DNA of 26,836 nucleotides from Desulfuromonadaceae bacterium (lineage in GTDB: Bacteria > Desulfobacterota > Desulfuromonadia > Desulfuromonadales > SZUA-540): the NCBI GenBank assembly GCA_003250235.1, contig QKGY01000287.1, positions 1 through 26,836 on the forward strand, read 5' to 3'. The notes beneath the pieces were generated by a model that searched no databases, was not told where the DNA came from, and saw only the letters and a program-made list of their open reading frames with translations. Shown in pieces: positions 7,287-15,346 of this stretch (positions within the stretch are counted from its first letter, which is position 1; the number at the start of each line of letters is the position of its first letter). The translations under genes were made by a program, and so were the position numbers.

Positions 7287-8351
7287 CTAAATCCGTTCGA
7301 TCCAGCCGTGGCTGTCCGGAATCTTGCCGTACTGGATGCCCGTGAGGGTGTCGTACAGTTTCTGGGTCAGTTCGCCGATGCGGCCTTGGCTCAGGTGGAC
7401 CGTGCGGTCGCGATAGGTGAACTGTCCGACCGGCGAGACGACGGCGGCCGTGCCGGTGCCGAAGGCCTCCTGAAGGCGACCGTTTTCCGCCCCCTCGATG
7501 ATTTCATCGACCGACAGGGCGCGCTCCTCGATTTCGAGGCCCATCTCCCGGATCAGGGTGAGAATGGAGCGGCGGGTGATGCCGTCGAGGATGGTGCCCT
7601 TGAGGGGGGAGGTGATCACCTTGCCGTCATAGAGGAAGCAGATGTTCATGCTGCCGACTTCTTCGACGTATTTGCGGTGCACCCCATCCAGCCAGAGCAC
7701 CTGATCAAACCCTTTGGCGGAGGCTTCTGCGGACGCATAGAGGCTGGCGGCATAGTTGCCGCCGGTTTTGGCTTCCCCGGTCCCGCCGGGAGCGACCCGG
7801 ACATATTCGTCCGATATCCAGATCTTGACGGGGTTGAGTCCTCCCTTGTAGTAGGCCCCGACCGGAGAGAGGATGATGTAGCAGTAGTACTGGTCGGCGG
7901 GCTTGACGCCCAGAACCGGTTCGGTGGCGATCATGGTCGGGCGGATATAAAGGCTGGTCCCGGGGCTATTGGGAACCCAGTCGGCTTCCAGTCGGATCAA
8001 TTCCTTGAGAGCTTTGAAGAGAAACGCTTCGTCGACCTCAGGCATACACATGCGGTGCGCGCTCCGGTTGAACCGCTTGATATTGTCCAAGGGTCGGAAC
8101 AGGGCGATGCTCCCGTCAGCGCGTCGAAAGGCCTTGAGGCCCTCGAAGATTTCCTGCGCGTAGTGCAGAACGAGGGCCGCCGGGTCAAGGGAGAACGGGG
8201 CATAGGGGGCTATGCGTGCTGAATGCCACCCCTTGCCACGGGTGAATTCCATAAGGAACATCCGGTCGGTAAACTGTTTTCCGAAGACCAGCTTGCTCTC
8301 ATCGGTGATACGGTTTTTTTTGTCGGACAAAGGAAGGATTTGCAGTTCCAT
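7287..8351 (-). CDS. ilvE: Branched-chain amino acid aminotransferase
   Basis: This 354-residue protein is a fold-type IV PLP enzyme that moves the amino group between glutamate and the 2-oxo acids of valine, leucine and isoleucine. The PLP lysine is K195 in GEAKTGGNYAAS. Other family features are EIFEGLKAF (67-75), YIRPTMIATE (135-144), EEVGSMNICF (230-239) and the PLP-phosphate loop GTGTAAVVSPVG (298-309). The length and the N-terminal extension before the EGLKAF region match the long BCAT type shared with eukaryotes and Actinobacteria rather than the shorter enterobacterial IlvE. The ATG has GGAGG at 9 bases. It appears monocistronic, with its own terminator. It uses glutamate, the product of the neighbouring glutamate synthase, but co-regulation is not shown. 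Confidence 0.93.
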   Translation of the reverse strand: MELQILPLSDKKNRITDESKLVFGKQFTDRMFLMEFTRGKGWHSARIAPYAPFSLDPAALVLHYAQEIFEGLKAFRRADGSIALFRPLDNIKRFNRSAHRMCMPEVDEAFLFKALKELIRLEADWVPNSPGTSLYIRPTMIATEPVLGVKPADQYYCYIILSPVGAYYKGGLNPVKIWISDEYVRVAPGGTGEAKTGGNYAASLYASAEASAKGFDQVLWLDGVHRKYVEEVGSMNICFLYDGKVITSPLKGTILDGITRRSILTLIREMGLEIEERALSVDEIIEGAENGRLQEAFGTGTAAVVSPVGQFTYRDRTVHLSQGRIGELTQKLYDTLTGIQYGKIPDSHGWIERI

Positions 8352-8452
8352 AATAGGAAACCTCCACAGTGAAGAGATGGTGATATGTAAAGTGCAATTT
8401 TTAGCACACGAAACTGGGGTCAGGCAAGGGTTTTGGATTGCCCAGACGTAGC

Positions 8453-8486
8453 AAGGCCCCGCAGTCGGAAACGTCCGCGGGGCCTT
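8453..8486. repeat. Perfect GC-rich hairpin between the small ORF and ilvE
   Basis: Arms AAGGCCCCGC (8453-8462) and GCGGGGCCTT (8477-8486) pair perfectly around a 14-base loop. It lies 24 bases after the stop codon of the 60-residue ORF and 100 bases before ilvE. No T-run follows on either strand, so it would be a weak intrinsic terminator at best. The stem resembles that of the ilvE terminator at 7247-7272. Confidence 0.55.
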
Positions 8487-8509
8487 AAGGAAAGTCTGGA
8501 GAGGGGTCC

Positions 8510-8692
8510 TTATTCTGTGTCCGATTTTTTGGCAGTGTCAGGGCGCAGATTAATGTGTCCGTAGAGGAAATTGTTCATGTTGCTGCGCTCCTCCTCTTCA
8601 TGGAAGCGTTTTACGAGGCGATTGTACTCCGCCCTTTCGGCCAGGTCGTTGAGCCGATATCCTATTGCATTGAGTTTCCACAAGTCTTCCAT
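8510..8692 (-). CDS. Small hypothetical protein (60 aa)
   Basis: I do not recognise a family. The 60-residue product is hydrophilic and probably mostly helical, with a charged middle (residues 28-36 contain KRFHEEEER) and no signal peptide or membrane segment. It has real-gene signs: an AAGGAGA ribosome site 7 bases before the ATG, a plausible sigma-70 promoter 50-75 bases upstream, and a hairpin after the stop. It is divergent from the J-domain gene. Its function is unknown. Confidence 0.55.
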   Translation of the reverse strand: MEDLWKLNAIGYRLNDLAERAEYNRLVKRFHEEEERSNMNNFLYGHINLRPDTAKKSDTE

Positions 8693-8740
8693 GAGAGTTC
8701 TCCTTTGCCGAAGAATACTGCCTGGAGCGATATAGATGGC

Positions 8741-8768
8741 AATTTACCACCAAGGGGATAATAGTCAA
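8741..8768 (-). promoter_or_regulatory. Possible sigma-70 promoter for the 60-residue ORF
   Basis: On the minus strand there is TTGACT (8763-8768), a 16-base spacer and TAAATT (8741-8746). The expected start near 8734 leaves a leader of about 40 bases before the ATG at 8692. The -10 box match is modest. Confidence 0.4.
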
Positions 8769-8892
8769 GGTAAATTTTACTATTTAGGGGAGAGGGGCGT
8801 CGGATAGGGTCCCCGGGGATTTCGCCCCGTTGTCCTGTGGCGTTCAACGTGATAAAAGGGAGGGCAAAGTATGCTGGGCGAGGAGAGCGTGT

Positions 8893-9192
8893 ATGACATT
8901 TGCCGAACTGAAGGAAGCACTGAAAATTTTTCAACTGCCTGAACGGGCCTCTTTGCAGGAGATCAAGGCCAGGCATCGGTTGCTGGTGCGTCGTTATCAC
9001 CCGGACATGGGGGATCAGGCCGATCCCGACAAGATCCGCAAGATCAATGCGGCCTACCGGATCCTGATGGGCTACTGCAGCGCCTATCGTTTCTGTTTAG
9101 AACCCCGAAGAAAGAATGCGAAGCCAGTTTTTCGATGCTCCGGGGTGGACGAGCAAGGAGAGATGATTCGTGCGGTTGCACAAAAAGGCTGA
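8893..9192 (+). CDS. Small J-domain (DnaJ-like) protein
   Basis: The 99-residue product has a J domain over about residues 3-65 with the diagnostic HPD motif at 36-38 (RRYHPDMGD), preceded by the basic helix II (EIKARHRLLVRRY) and followed by helix III (DPDKIRKINAAYRILMGY). HPD loops stimulate the ATPase of Hsp70/DnaK. It lacks the Gly/Phe, zinc-finger and C-terminal substrate-binding regions of true DnaJ; the last 30 residues are short, basic and of unknown role. The ATG at 8893 has GGAG at 7 bases and starts the domain cleanly; an upstream in-frame ATG at 8830 is not needed. It could be a DnaK co-chaperone for a specific partner, which cannot be identified. The gene converges with the carbonic anhydrase gene. 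Confidence 0.82.
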   Translation: MTFAELKEALKIFQLPERASLQEIKARHRLLVRRYHPDMGDQADPDKIRKINAAYRILMGYCSAYRFCLEPRRKNAKPVFRCSGVDEQGEMIRAVAQKG

Positions 9193-9233
9193 ATTGCAAG
9201 GTGGCGGTGCTACGGACCCCGCTACGAACCGGA

Positions 9234-9857
9234 TCAGCTTACCAGTTCAAACAATTCCTTGGCATCGTTGAAGTTGTAAATTTCCCCCGTTTCAATGATG
9301 TAGTGCCAACCATAAATCTGCAAAACCCCTTTGCGGTACTTTTCGGCGATGTAGGGATACGTGAGCAGGTTTCTCATCTGCACGAGGATATTGATCTGCT
9401 CCGTGAGCCACTCCCTCTCTTCGGGGGAATCCTCGGTTACCAGCCTGTCGACCCGTCCCTTGACCTCACTGGAAACCTGAAGCCATTTGCGTACGTGCGG
9501 GATATGATCCAGCTGCTCGGGAGGCAGGTTCATCGCCGCGCACCCCCCGCAGTTGGAGTGCCCGCATACCACGATAGCGTCCACCTCCAGAACCTGCACG
9601 GCGTATTCGATCGCCGATGTGGTGGCCACATATTCCTCGGTTTTTCGATACGGCGGGACGATGTTGGCGACGTTGCGGACGATGAACAGTTCGCCGGGGT
9701 GAGTTTGGGTGATCAGGTTGGGGACAACCCGGGAATCCGAACAGCCGATGAAAAGGGTGTGTGGGTTCTGGTTCCTGCCGATTTCTTTGAATAGGGCACG
9801 ATGACTTTCAAAGTCCTCCTCCCGGAACTTCATGTACCCCTTGAACAATTTATCCAT
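9234..9857 (-). CDS. Beta-class carbonic anhydrase
   Basis: This 207-residue cytoplasmic zinc enzyme interconverts CO2 and bicarbonate. The zinc ligands of the beta class are visible: C39 in GCSDSRVVP, H100 and C103 in CGHSNCGG, with the D41/R43 dyad in CSDSR. The segment GELFIVRNVAN (55-65) is also typical. Length matches the family. The ATG at 9857 is chosen over an alternative start 27 bases upstream because it has AAGGA 5 bases ahead and fits the family N-terminus (MDKLFKGY). In an anaerobic organism it may supply bicarbonate for carboxylation or help pH balance; that is inference. No operon partner is evident. Confidence 0.95.
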   Translation of the reverse strand: MDKLFKGYMKFREEDFESHRALFKEIGRNQNPHTLFIGCSDSRVVPNLITQTHPGELFIVRNVANIVPPYRKTEEYVATTSAIEYAVQVLEVDAIVVCGHSNCGGCAAMNLPPEQLDHIPHVRKWLQVSSEVKGRVDRLVTEDSPEEREWLTEQINILVQMRNLLTYPYIAEKYRKGVLQIYGWHYIIETGEIYNFNDAKELFELVS

Positions 9858-9938
9858 AATGATCCTTATCAAGAGCGTCAGCACCCGCCGCCGTGATCGT
9901 GACGTCTCGGCTGCCGTCTCTAAGTGGTCCGTTCGAGG

Positions 9939-11411
9939 TTAACGTTCGTCAGACTTGGGAAATTCGAGCCAGAAGGTGCACCCTCCTCCGGGGGTATCCT
10001 CGATCCAGATACGCCCCCCGTACAGACGCATGATTTTTCGTACCGTGGCCAATCCTACCCCTGTCCCGGTAAGGTCTTTGGTCGTCTTGCCCCGATAGAA
10101 GAGATTGAAAATCAGTTCCTTCTCTTCGGCGGAGAGGCCGGGGCCATGGTCCCTGACAAAAATCAGCGGTTTTTTCCCTTTGCTGCGAGAGCCGATTTCG
10201 ATCAATCCCCCCGGCCTGGAGGCGTAGGCCAGGGCATTGGTGAGCAGGTTGGAGAATATGGCAGCGAGAAACGTTGAAGGAATCCGCAGGCTGGGCAGGG
10301 GGGAAAGCTGAACCTTGACCTGCCCGGCCTGCACTTTTCCCTGGAGGTCTTCGAGAACCTGGGCGACGACAGCCCCCGTGTTCACAGAATGCTCGGGGGG
10401 GGCGACATGGCCCACTCGTGCCAGGGTAAGGAGGTCTTCCATCAGGGCCAGCATTTTTCTCCCCTGCCCTTCGATATCGTCCAGAATTTCTCGCGCACGA
10501 TCATCCAACTGGTTGCCATATTCACTGCGCAGAAATTCCGTATACCCGAGGATGGGGGTCAGGGGAGTTCTCAGGTCATGGGAGACGGTATAGACAAAGG
10601 CATCCAGCTCCTGATTGGCATCCCGGAGCCTCTGCTCGGCCTCTTTGCGCTCGGTGATGTCGCGGAACACGGCCATTTTCTGGATCATCCCGGCAGCCGT
10701 CTTCAGCGGGGAGTGAATGATCTCGAAGGTACGGCTTCCGTGGGGATAGAGGCGTTCCTCCTTGACGGTTTCCCCGCCAAGCACGCGTGACATGGGGCAG
10801 CTGGGACAGGGCGTTTGCCTGTCCAGCAGGGAGGAGTAACAGGGCTGGCCGATCTGATTGCCGAAGGCGTCGATCATGGCGCCGTTCATGAATTCGACGG
10901 TGTGATCCGCCGAGGCGATGTAGGCGTAGTCCGTCATGGCATCCAGGGCGGTGCTGAGTCGCAGGCGCTCCTTGTCCAGTTCGGCAGTGCGCTGACGGAC
11001 GGCATCTTCCAGGCGGGCCGTGTGCTGGCGCAGCTGCTGCGCCAGGTTGACCTGGGTGCTGATGTCGATGAAGGACTCGATTCCGCCGATGATGCAACCG
11101 TCGCCGTCGCGAAGGTAATCGACGTTTTTATACAGGATCAGGGGGGATCCGGTCTTGGTCTTGATCGTACAGCAGCCGCCGATGACCGGCTTGGGAATGT
11201 CATCGCAGAAAAGACCGCATATCTGGCCGCATTCGATCCCTTCGAGAAAGGAACAGTGCTTGCCGACGATTTCCTGCGCGGAAAACCCGGTCAGGCGCTC
11301 GGCCTCGGGGTTCCAGTAAACGATGCGTCTTTCCATGTCCACCAGGAAAAGACCGCTGGGAACAGTCTGAAGGACCTGCTCAAGAGAAAGGGTGTCGATT
11401 AGTGTAGGCAT
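9939..11411 (-). CDS. PAS-PAS sensor histidine kinase with cysteine-rich PAS segments
   Basis: The protein has about 490 residues and no membrane segment, so it is probably cytoplasmic. Counting from the ATG at 11411, a first PAS domain spans about 5-125 and contains a cysteine cluster (ECGQICGLFC and GGCC). A short coiled linker (about 130-155) follows, then a second PAS domain (about 155-258) with CYSSLLDRQTPCPSCP. The HisKA domain has SHDLRTPLTPILGY with phospho-acceptor H278. The ATPase domain shows the N box NLLTNALAYA, G1 DHGPGLS and G2 GTGVGLATV. No receiver or DNA-binding protein is encoded next to it, so it is an orphan kinase. A start at 11435 is also possible. The clustered cysteines suggest, without proving, a redox or metal cue. 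Confidence 0.9.
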   Translation of the reverse strand: MPTLIDTLSLEQVLQTVPSGLFLVDMERRIVYWNPEAERLTGFSAQEIVGKHCSFLEGIECGQICGLFCDDIPKPVIGGCCTIKTKTGSPLILYKNVDYLRDGDGCIIGGIESFIDISTQVNLAQQLRQHTARLEDAVRQRTAELDKERLRLSTALDAMTDYAYIASADHTVEFMNGAMIDAFGNQIGQPCYSSLLDRQTPCPSCPMSRVLGGETVKEERLYPHGSRTFEIIHSPLKTAAGMIQKMAVFRDITERKEAEQRLRDANQELDAFVYTVSHDLRTPLTPILGYTEFLRSEYGNQLDDRAREILDDIEGQGRKMLALMEDLLTLARVGHVAPPEHSVNTGAVVAQVLEDLQGKVQAGQVKVQLSPLPSLRIPSTFLAAIFSNLLTNALAYASRPGGLIEIGSRSKGKKPLIFVRDHGPGLSAEEKELIFNLFYRGKTTKDLTGTGVGLATVRKIMRLYGGRIWIEDTPGGGCTFWLEFPKSDER

Positions 11412-11525
11412 AGGCCTCGACCCTGATAGATCCATCCCAAACCTGAGGTGGAATGTTCGGGCAATTGGGCTGCGGATTTCCCTGAAATGGACAACGCGAT
11501 AGATAAGTTGCAGGATCGAGAAGGA

Positions 11526-11554
11526 TTTATAGCATAGTTTTGTTTTGTTATGAA
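11526..11554 (-). promoter_or_regulatory. Possible sigma-70 promoter for the histidine kinase gene
   Basis: On the minus strand there is TTCATA (11549-11554), a 17-base spacer and TATAAA (11526-11531) in an A+T-rich stretch just after comF. The leader would be about 100 bases. The -35 match is only partial. Confidence 0.4.
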
Positions 11555-11573
11555 GAAGAAGTTCCCCGGTTTT

Positions 11574-12356
11574 TTATCCCGTTCTCCGGGCACGGGCCAG
11601 GACGGCAATTTCGACTCTTCCAGCACCTGCCGCCAGAAGGGCCGAAGTGCATTCGGAAACCGTAGCCCCGGTGGTCATGACATCGTCGATCAACAGGACG
11701 TCTTCTCCCTGCAAGGGGAATGACGAAGCGAAGGCCCCTGAGAGGTTGCGCAGCCTTTCAGACAGGCTGAGCCCTTGTTGGGGTTTGGTCGGCAACTGCC
11801 GGCGCAGAAGGCGGCTATGAATCGGTATCTTCCATCGCGAAGCCAGAGCCTGGGCTACAAGAAGGGACTGATTGTACGTACGGGATCGAAGGCGATTGCG
11901 ATGCAGGGGGACGGGGACAAGCAGATCGAACCGGGAGGATGGCTCCTCCGTGGTCAGGGCATCGGCGAGAAGGTGACCGAAGGCTGTTGCCAGATGGATG
12001 TTGCCGTTGTATTTGAATTGATGAATGGCCTGACGCATCAGCCCGTCGTAAATGCCTAGAGTTGTGACGCGGTGGAAAGGGGGAGGGCTCTGGAGACAGG
12101 CCCCGCATACATGGTCTTCTCCGCCGAAATCGGTGAACGGGAGGGCGCAGCAAAGACATCGGGGGCCCTTTATCCAGGGGATCTGTTCCATGCAGGCGAG
12201 GCACAGCCTGGGGTGGCTGGAATCTGGCAGCGGACTGCCGCAAAGGCAACAGGCACAGGGCAAAAACACATCGAGGAGCCCTGAGAGCTCCTCTTTGAGT
12301 ACAGCAAAAAAAGCAGGGAAGGACTTCCCTGCCTTTTTCCGCCCCGATTCGTTCAT
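11574..12356 (-). CDS. comF: ComF family phosphoribosyltransferase-like protein
   Basis: The product is about 260 residues. An N-terminal zinc-ribbon-like segment contains PCACCLCGSPLP and RLCLAC, followed by LPW-like IPWIKG, and the C-terminal half is a type I phosphoribosyltransferase fold with the PRPP loop VLLIDDVMTTGATVSE. ComF proteins take part in DNA uptake and recombination steps of natural transformation in several bacteria; whether this organism is competent is unknown. The start is uncertain. ATG 12356 lacks a good ribosome site, TTG 12386 overlaps the gpmI end, and GTG 12269 would begin just before the zinc segment. A rho-independent terminator (12306-12337) lies within the first codons if either upstream start is used. 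Confidence 0.85.
   Translation of the reverse strand: MNESGRKKAGKSFPAFFAVLKEELSGLLDVFLPCACCLCGSPLPDSSHPRLCLACMEQIPWIKGPRCLCCALPFTDFGGEDHVCGACLQSPPPFHRVTTLGIYDGLMRQAIHQFKYNGNIHLATAFGHLLADALTTEEPSSRFDLLVPVPLHRNRLRSRTYNQSLLVAQALASRWKIPIHSRLLRRQLPTKPQQGLSLSERLRNLSGAFASSFPLQGEDVLLIDDVMTTGATVSECTSALLAAGAGRVEIAVLARARRTG
12306..12337. terminator. Bidirectional-looking intrinsic terminator after gpmI, inside the comF 5' reading frame
   Basis: The perfect stem GCAGGGAA / TTCCCTGC (12313-12320 and 12325-12332) with a GGAC loop is flanked by seven A's on the left and CTTTTT on the right. On the minus strand it lies about 45 bases after the gpmI stop at 12376 and is followed by seven T's. It overlaps the comF open frame, which makes either the comF start or the terminator role uncertain. 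Confidence 0.75.
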
Positions 12357-12375
12357 GATGGCACCCGCGGGGGAC

Positions 12376-13911
12376 TCAGGGTGCAAGAAGGCTGTTGCCG
12401 GTCATTTCGGCCGGCTTGTCCAATCCCATGAGCTCGAGAATCGTCGGAGCCAGATCGGCCAGGATACCCTGACGAATGGTGCCGCCGCGACGATCCGGGT
12501 CGACCAGCAGCAGGGGGACGGGATTGGAGGTGTGGGCGGTCTGGGGTTGACCCGTAGCATCCACCATCTGTTCACAGTTGCCGTGGTCGGCGGTGATCAG
12601 CAGGCAGCCGCCGGCGGCCAGCACGGCCTCGACCACCCTTCCGAGGCAGGCATCCACCGTCTCCATGGCGGTGATCGCCGCTTCGAGGATGCCGGTGTGC
12701 CCGACCATGTCGGGGTTGGCAAAATTGAGAATGATCAGGTCGTATTTTCCGGAGTCGATCCGTCGTACAACCTCGTCGGTCACGGCAGGAGCGCTCATCT
12801 CCGGCTTGAGATCATAGGTGGCCACGTCCTTGGGGGAAGGGATCAGTACCCGTTCCTCCAGGGGGAAGGGCGTTTCATTTCCTCCGTTGAAAAAGAAGGT
12901 GACGTGCGCGTATTTTTCCGTCTCGGCGATGCGCAGTTGATGACGGCCCGCCCGGGCAACCACCTCTCCCAGGATGTTGGGATAGCTCTCTGAAGGAAAG
13001 GCGATGGGCAAACCGAAGGACTCGTCGTATTCGGTCATGCAGACATAGGCGCAGAGCGCAGGAACCTTCTCCCGCGTGAAACCCTTAAAGTCTTTCTCGG
13101 TGAACGTTCGGGTCAATTCCCGGGCGCGGTCGGCGCGGAAATTAAAAAAGATGATGCCGTCGCCGTCGTCAATGGTTCCGACGGGTTTTCCCTGCGGGGC
13201 AATCACTCGGGGTTCGACGAATTCATCGGTTTGTCCTGACGCGTAGGCGCCGTCGATGGCTTCCTCGCTGGTTGCGGTAGTAATCCCCTGTCCGGCGGTG
13301 AGAGCGCGGTAGGCCTTCTCGACGCGGTCCCAGCGATTGTCCCGGTCCATGGCAAAGTAGCGACCGGTGACCGTAGCGATCCGGCCCAGTCCGATATTCC
13401 GAAGCGCGTCCTCAAGATCCTTGAGAAACCCTTTGCCGCTTTTCGGCGGAGTGTCCCGGCCGTCGAGGAAGGCGTGGACGCACACCTCGCTGAGGCCAAG
13501 GCTCTTGGCCATTTTTACCAGCGCATAAAGGTGGGTGTTGTGCGAATGGACCCCGCCGTCGGAGAGCAGGCCCATGAGGTGCAGTTTGCCTCCCTGGGCG
13601 CGGACCTGTTCTATGGCCTGGGTCAAAACCGGGTTCTGAAAGAAATCGCCGTCGGCAATGCTTTTACTGATACGGGTGAAGTCCTGGTAGATGATCCGCC
13701 CTGCACCGATGTTGAGATGACCGACTTCGGAGTTGCCCATCTGTCCGTCGGGCAACCCGACGTTCATGCCGGAGGCGCCCAGGCGCGAGGATGGATACTG
13801 GGCGAACAGGGAGTCGAGTACCGGGGTCTTGGCCTGACAGACGGCATTGTTGCTGCAGTCGTCGTTGATCCCCCATCCGTCGAGAATGACCAGGGCTACA
13901 GGGCGTTTCAC
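12376..13911 (-). CDS. gpmI: 2,3-bisphosphoglycerate-independent phosphoglycerate mutase
   Basis: The 511-residue enzyme interconverts 3- and 2-phosphoglycerate in glycolysis and gluconeogenesis with two Mn2+ ions. It belongs to the alkaline phosphatase fold: the metal Asp is in VILDGWG (D11), the catalytic serine is S61 in QMGNSEVGHLNIGAG, and further metal ligands are in ADHGNCEQM and HTSNPVPL near the C-terminus. The start is the GTG at 13911: it overlaps the previous stop as GTGA, and GGAGG sits 4 bases upstream within the Glu-rich tail of the upstream gene. Translation is therefore coupled to the LapA/LapB-like gene. Length is normal for the family. Confidence 0.95.
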   Translation of the reverse strand: MKRPVALVILDGWGINDDCSNNAVCQAKTPVLDSLFAQYPSSRLGASGMNVGLPDGQMGNSEVGHLNIGAGRIIYQDFTRISKSIADGDFFQNPVLTQAIEQVRAQGGKLHLMGLLSDGGVHSHNTHLYALVKMAKSLGLSEVCVHAFLDGRDTPPKSGKGFLKDLEDALRNIGLGRIATVTGRYFAMDRDNRWDRVEKAYRALTAGQGITTATSEEAIDGAYASGQTDEFVEPRVIAPQGKPVGTIDDGDGIIFFNFRADRARELTRTFTEKDFKGFTREKVPALCAYVCMTEYDESFGLPIAFPSESYPNILGEVVARAGRHQLRIAETEKYAHVTFFFNGGNETPFPLEERVLIPSPKDVATYDLKPEMSAPAVTDEVVRRIDSGKYDLIILNFANPDMVGHTGILEAAITAMETVDACLGRVVEAVLAAGGCLLITADHGNCEQMVDATGQPQTAHTSNPVPLLLVDPDRRGGTIRQGILADLAPTILELMGLDKPAEMTGNSLLAP

Positions 13912-15293
13912 TCTTCCTCCTCGAGCCATTCTTCTCTCTCTCCGTGATGGATTTCGCGGATTTCAAGGGGCTTGGCCCCTTCGATCAGGGAGCGATTGGC
14001 CAGGGTGAAGGTCCCCCAGCTGCCGCAACTCGGGCAACGGCTCATCCATTGCTCGGAGTCCTCACCGCATTTGTCGCAGACGAATCCGAGATGAAGGTGC
14101 GCATTGATGCCCAAGGCTTTCTGGTATTCGCCGATAGCGTTGTCATAGCGCTTGCGCCGGCGATGTGCCTCGGCCAGAAGGCTGTGAAGCTGAGGGAATT
14201 CGACGCCGGAGCTTTCCACGGCATACAGATGTTCCAGAGCTTCATCCACCATTTCGAGCCGCAGGCAGAGGCGGCCGAAGAAAAGACGTAACATGAGATC
14301 CGCAGGCTTTTCCGTGATGGCCGAACGGTAGAAAGAAAGCAGGGTGGAAGGGTCTTCCTCTTTGATGTAGAGATCTTCCAGCCGTGAAAGGAAAACGCAC
14401 TTATTCAGAGTCTGATAGCCTTCTTTCCAGACACGGGCGGCATCCTCGCTGCGCCCAAGCTGCACATAGGCGTCGCCAAGGGAGACCCGCGACGGAGCGA
14501 ACTGGGCATCTTCACGCAGGATGGATTCGAGTTCGGAGCGAACCTGATCACTTACTCCGCTGGCAAGAGCCTGCTGGGCGACTTCATAGCGCAGGTAAAG
14601 CAGTTTGCGTTTTTCTTCTTCATGGCGTTTGCTCCCCTGAACCGCCTTGATGACCCTTTTTTGAAGGTCAAGAGCATCCTGCCAATGCCCCTGCGACATC
14701 TTCAGGTCCCGCAGGCTGCGCAGGGCCTTGCGGTTGGCGCCCTCGATGGCGAGAATCTCTTCGTAGATCTTGGCCGACTCGCTTTCCCGACTGGCTGCCT
14801 CGTAGGTGGCGGCGAGTTTGAACAGGACCTCCATGCTTGATGGTTCGATCTCTTTGGCTTTGTGCAGCAGGGTGATGGCCTGGGCGACATCCCCTTCCTG
14901 TTCGTAAACGCTGGCCATCGCCAGGTAGGTTTCGATACGCCCCGGGTCGCGGTCAAGAGCCCTTTGCAGTAGCGCATGAGCCTTCTTGAGGTCTCCGGAA
15001 AGCAGTCTGGCAACCCCTTCACGATAGGAGGAGATCACTTCCTTGCCGCGACGGTCCTTACGGGTCACACGCCAGTGCGAGATGCCGTGTGTCGAAATAC
15101 TGATGAGATGAAAAATGAATCCGACGACGAGGCCGAACAGGATCGCGCCAAAAATGATGATGGGGATCGGCTGGGTCAGTGACCAGTCCGAGGTCAGGGC
15201 CACCGTCACCTGATCGGGATTCAATCCCCAGAAATAAAGGATGACGATCATGAACCCGATCAAAACCGCAAAAATCAGCGCCAGAGCAATCAT
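13908..15293 (-). CDS. LapA/LapB-like fusion: membrane anchor, TPR repeats and rubredoxin-type zinc domain
   Basis: The 461-residue protein has two hydrophobic helices (about 2-22 and 44-66) with the spacing and sequence style of LapA (DUF1049), including the LNPDQVTVAL stretch between them. A long set of tetratricopeptide repeats follows (about 85-395), then a four-cysteine rubredoxin-like domain (C406, C409, C420, C423) as in LapB/YciM, and a Glu-rich tail. In E. coli, LapA and LapB are separate, adjacent genes; LapB guides FtsH to degrade LpxC and so sets lipopolysaccharide synthesis. Here both parts seem joined in one chain. That it controls LpxC is inference from the architecture. The ATG has GGGAG at 8 bases. 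The gene overlaps gpmI by 4 bases. Confidence 0.8.
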   Translation of the reverse strand: MIALALIFAVLIGFMIVILYFWGLNPDQVTVALTSDWSLTQPIPIIIFGAILFGLVVGFIFHLISISTHGISHWRVTRKDRRGKEVISSYREGVARLLSGDLKKAHALLQRALDRDPGRIETYLAMASVYEQEGDVAQAITLLHKAKEIEPSSMEVLFKLAATYEAASRESESAKIYEEILAIEGANRKALRSLRDLKMSQGHWQDALDLQKRVIKAVQGSKRHEEEKRKLLYLRYEVAQQALASGVSDQVRSELESILREDAQFAPSRVSLGDAYVQLGRSEDAARVWKEGYQTLNKCVFLSRLEDLYIKEEDPSTLLSFYRSAITEKPADLMLRLFFGRLCLRLEMVDEALEHLYAVESSGVEFPQLHSLLAEAHRRRKRYDNAIGEYQKALGINAHLHLGFVCDKCGEDSEQWMSRCPSCGSWGTFTLANRSLIEGAKPLEIREIHHGEREEWLEEEE

Positions 15294-15346
15294 TGAGTAT
15301 TCTCCCGGGGGATGCCCCCCTCCTGAATGGTCATCGTCAGACGGCC

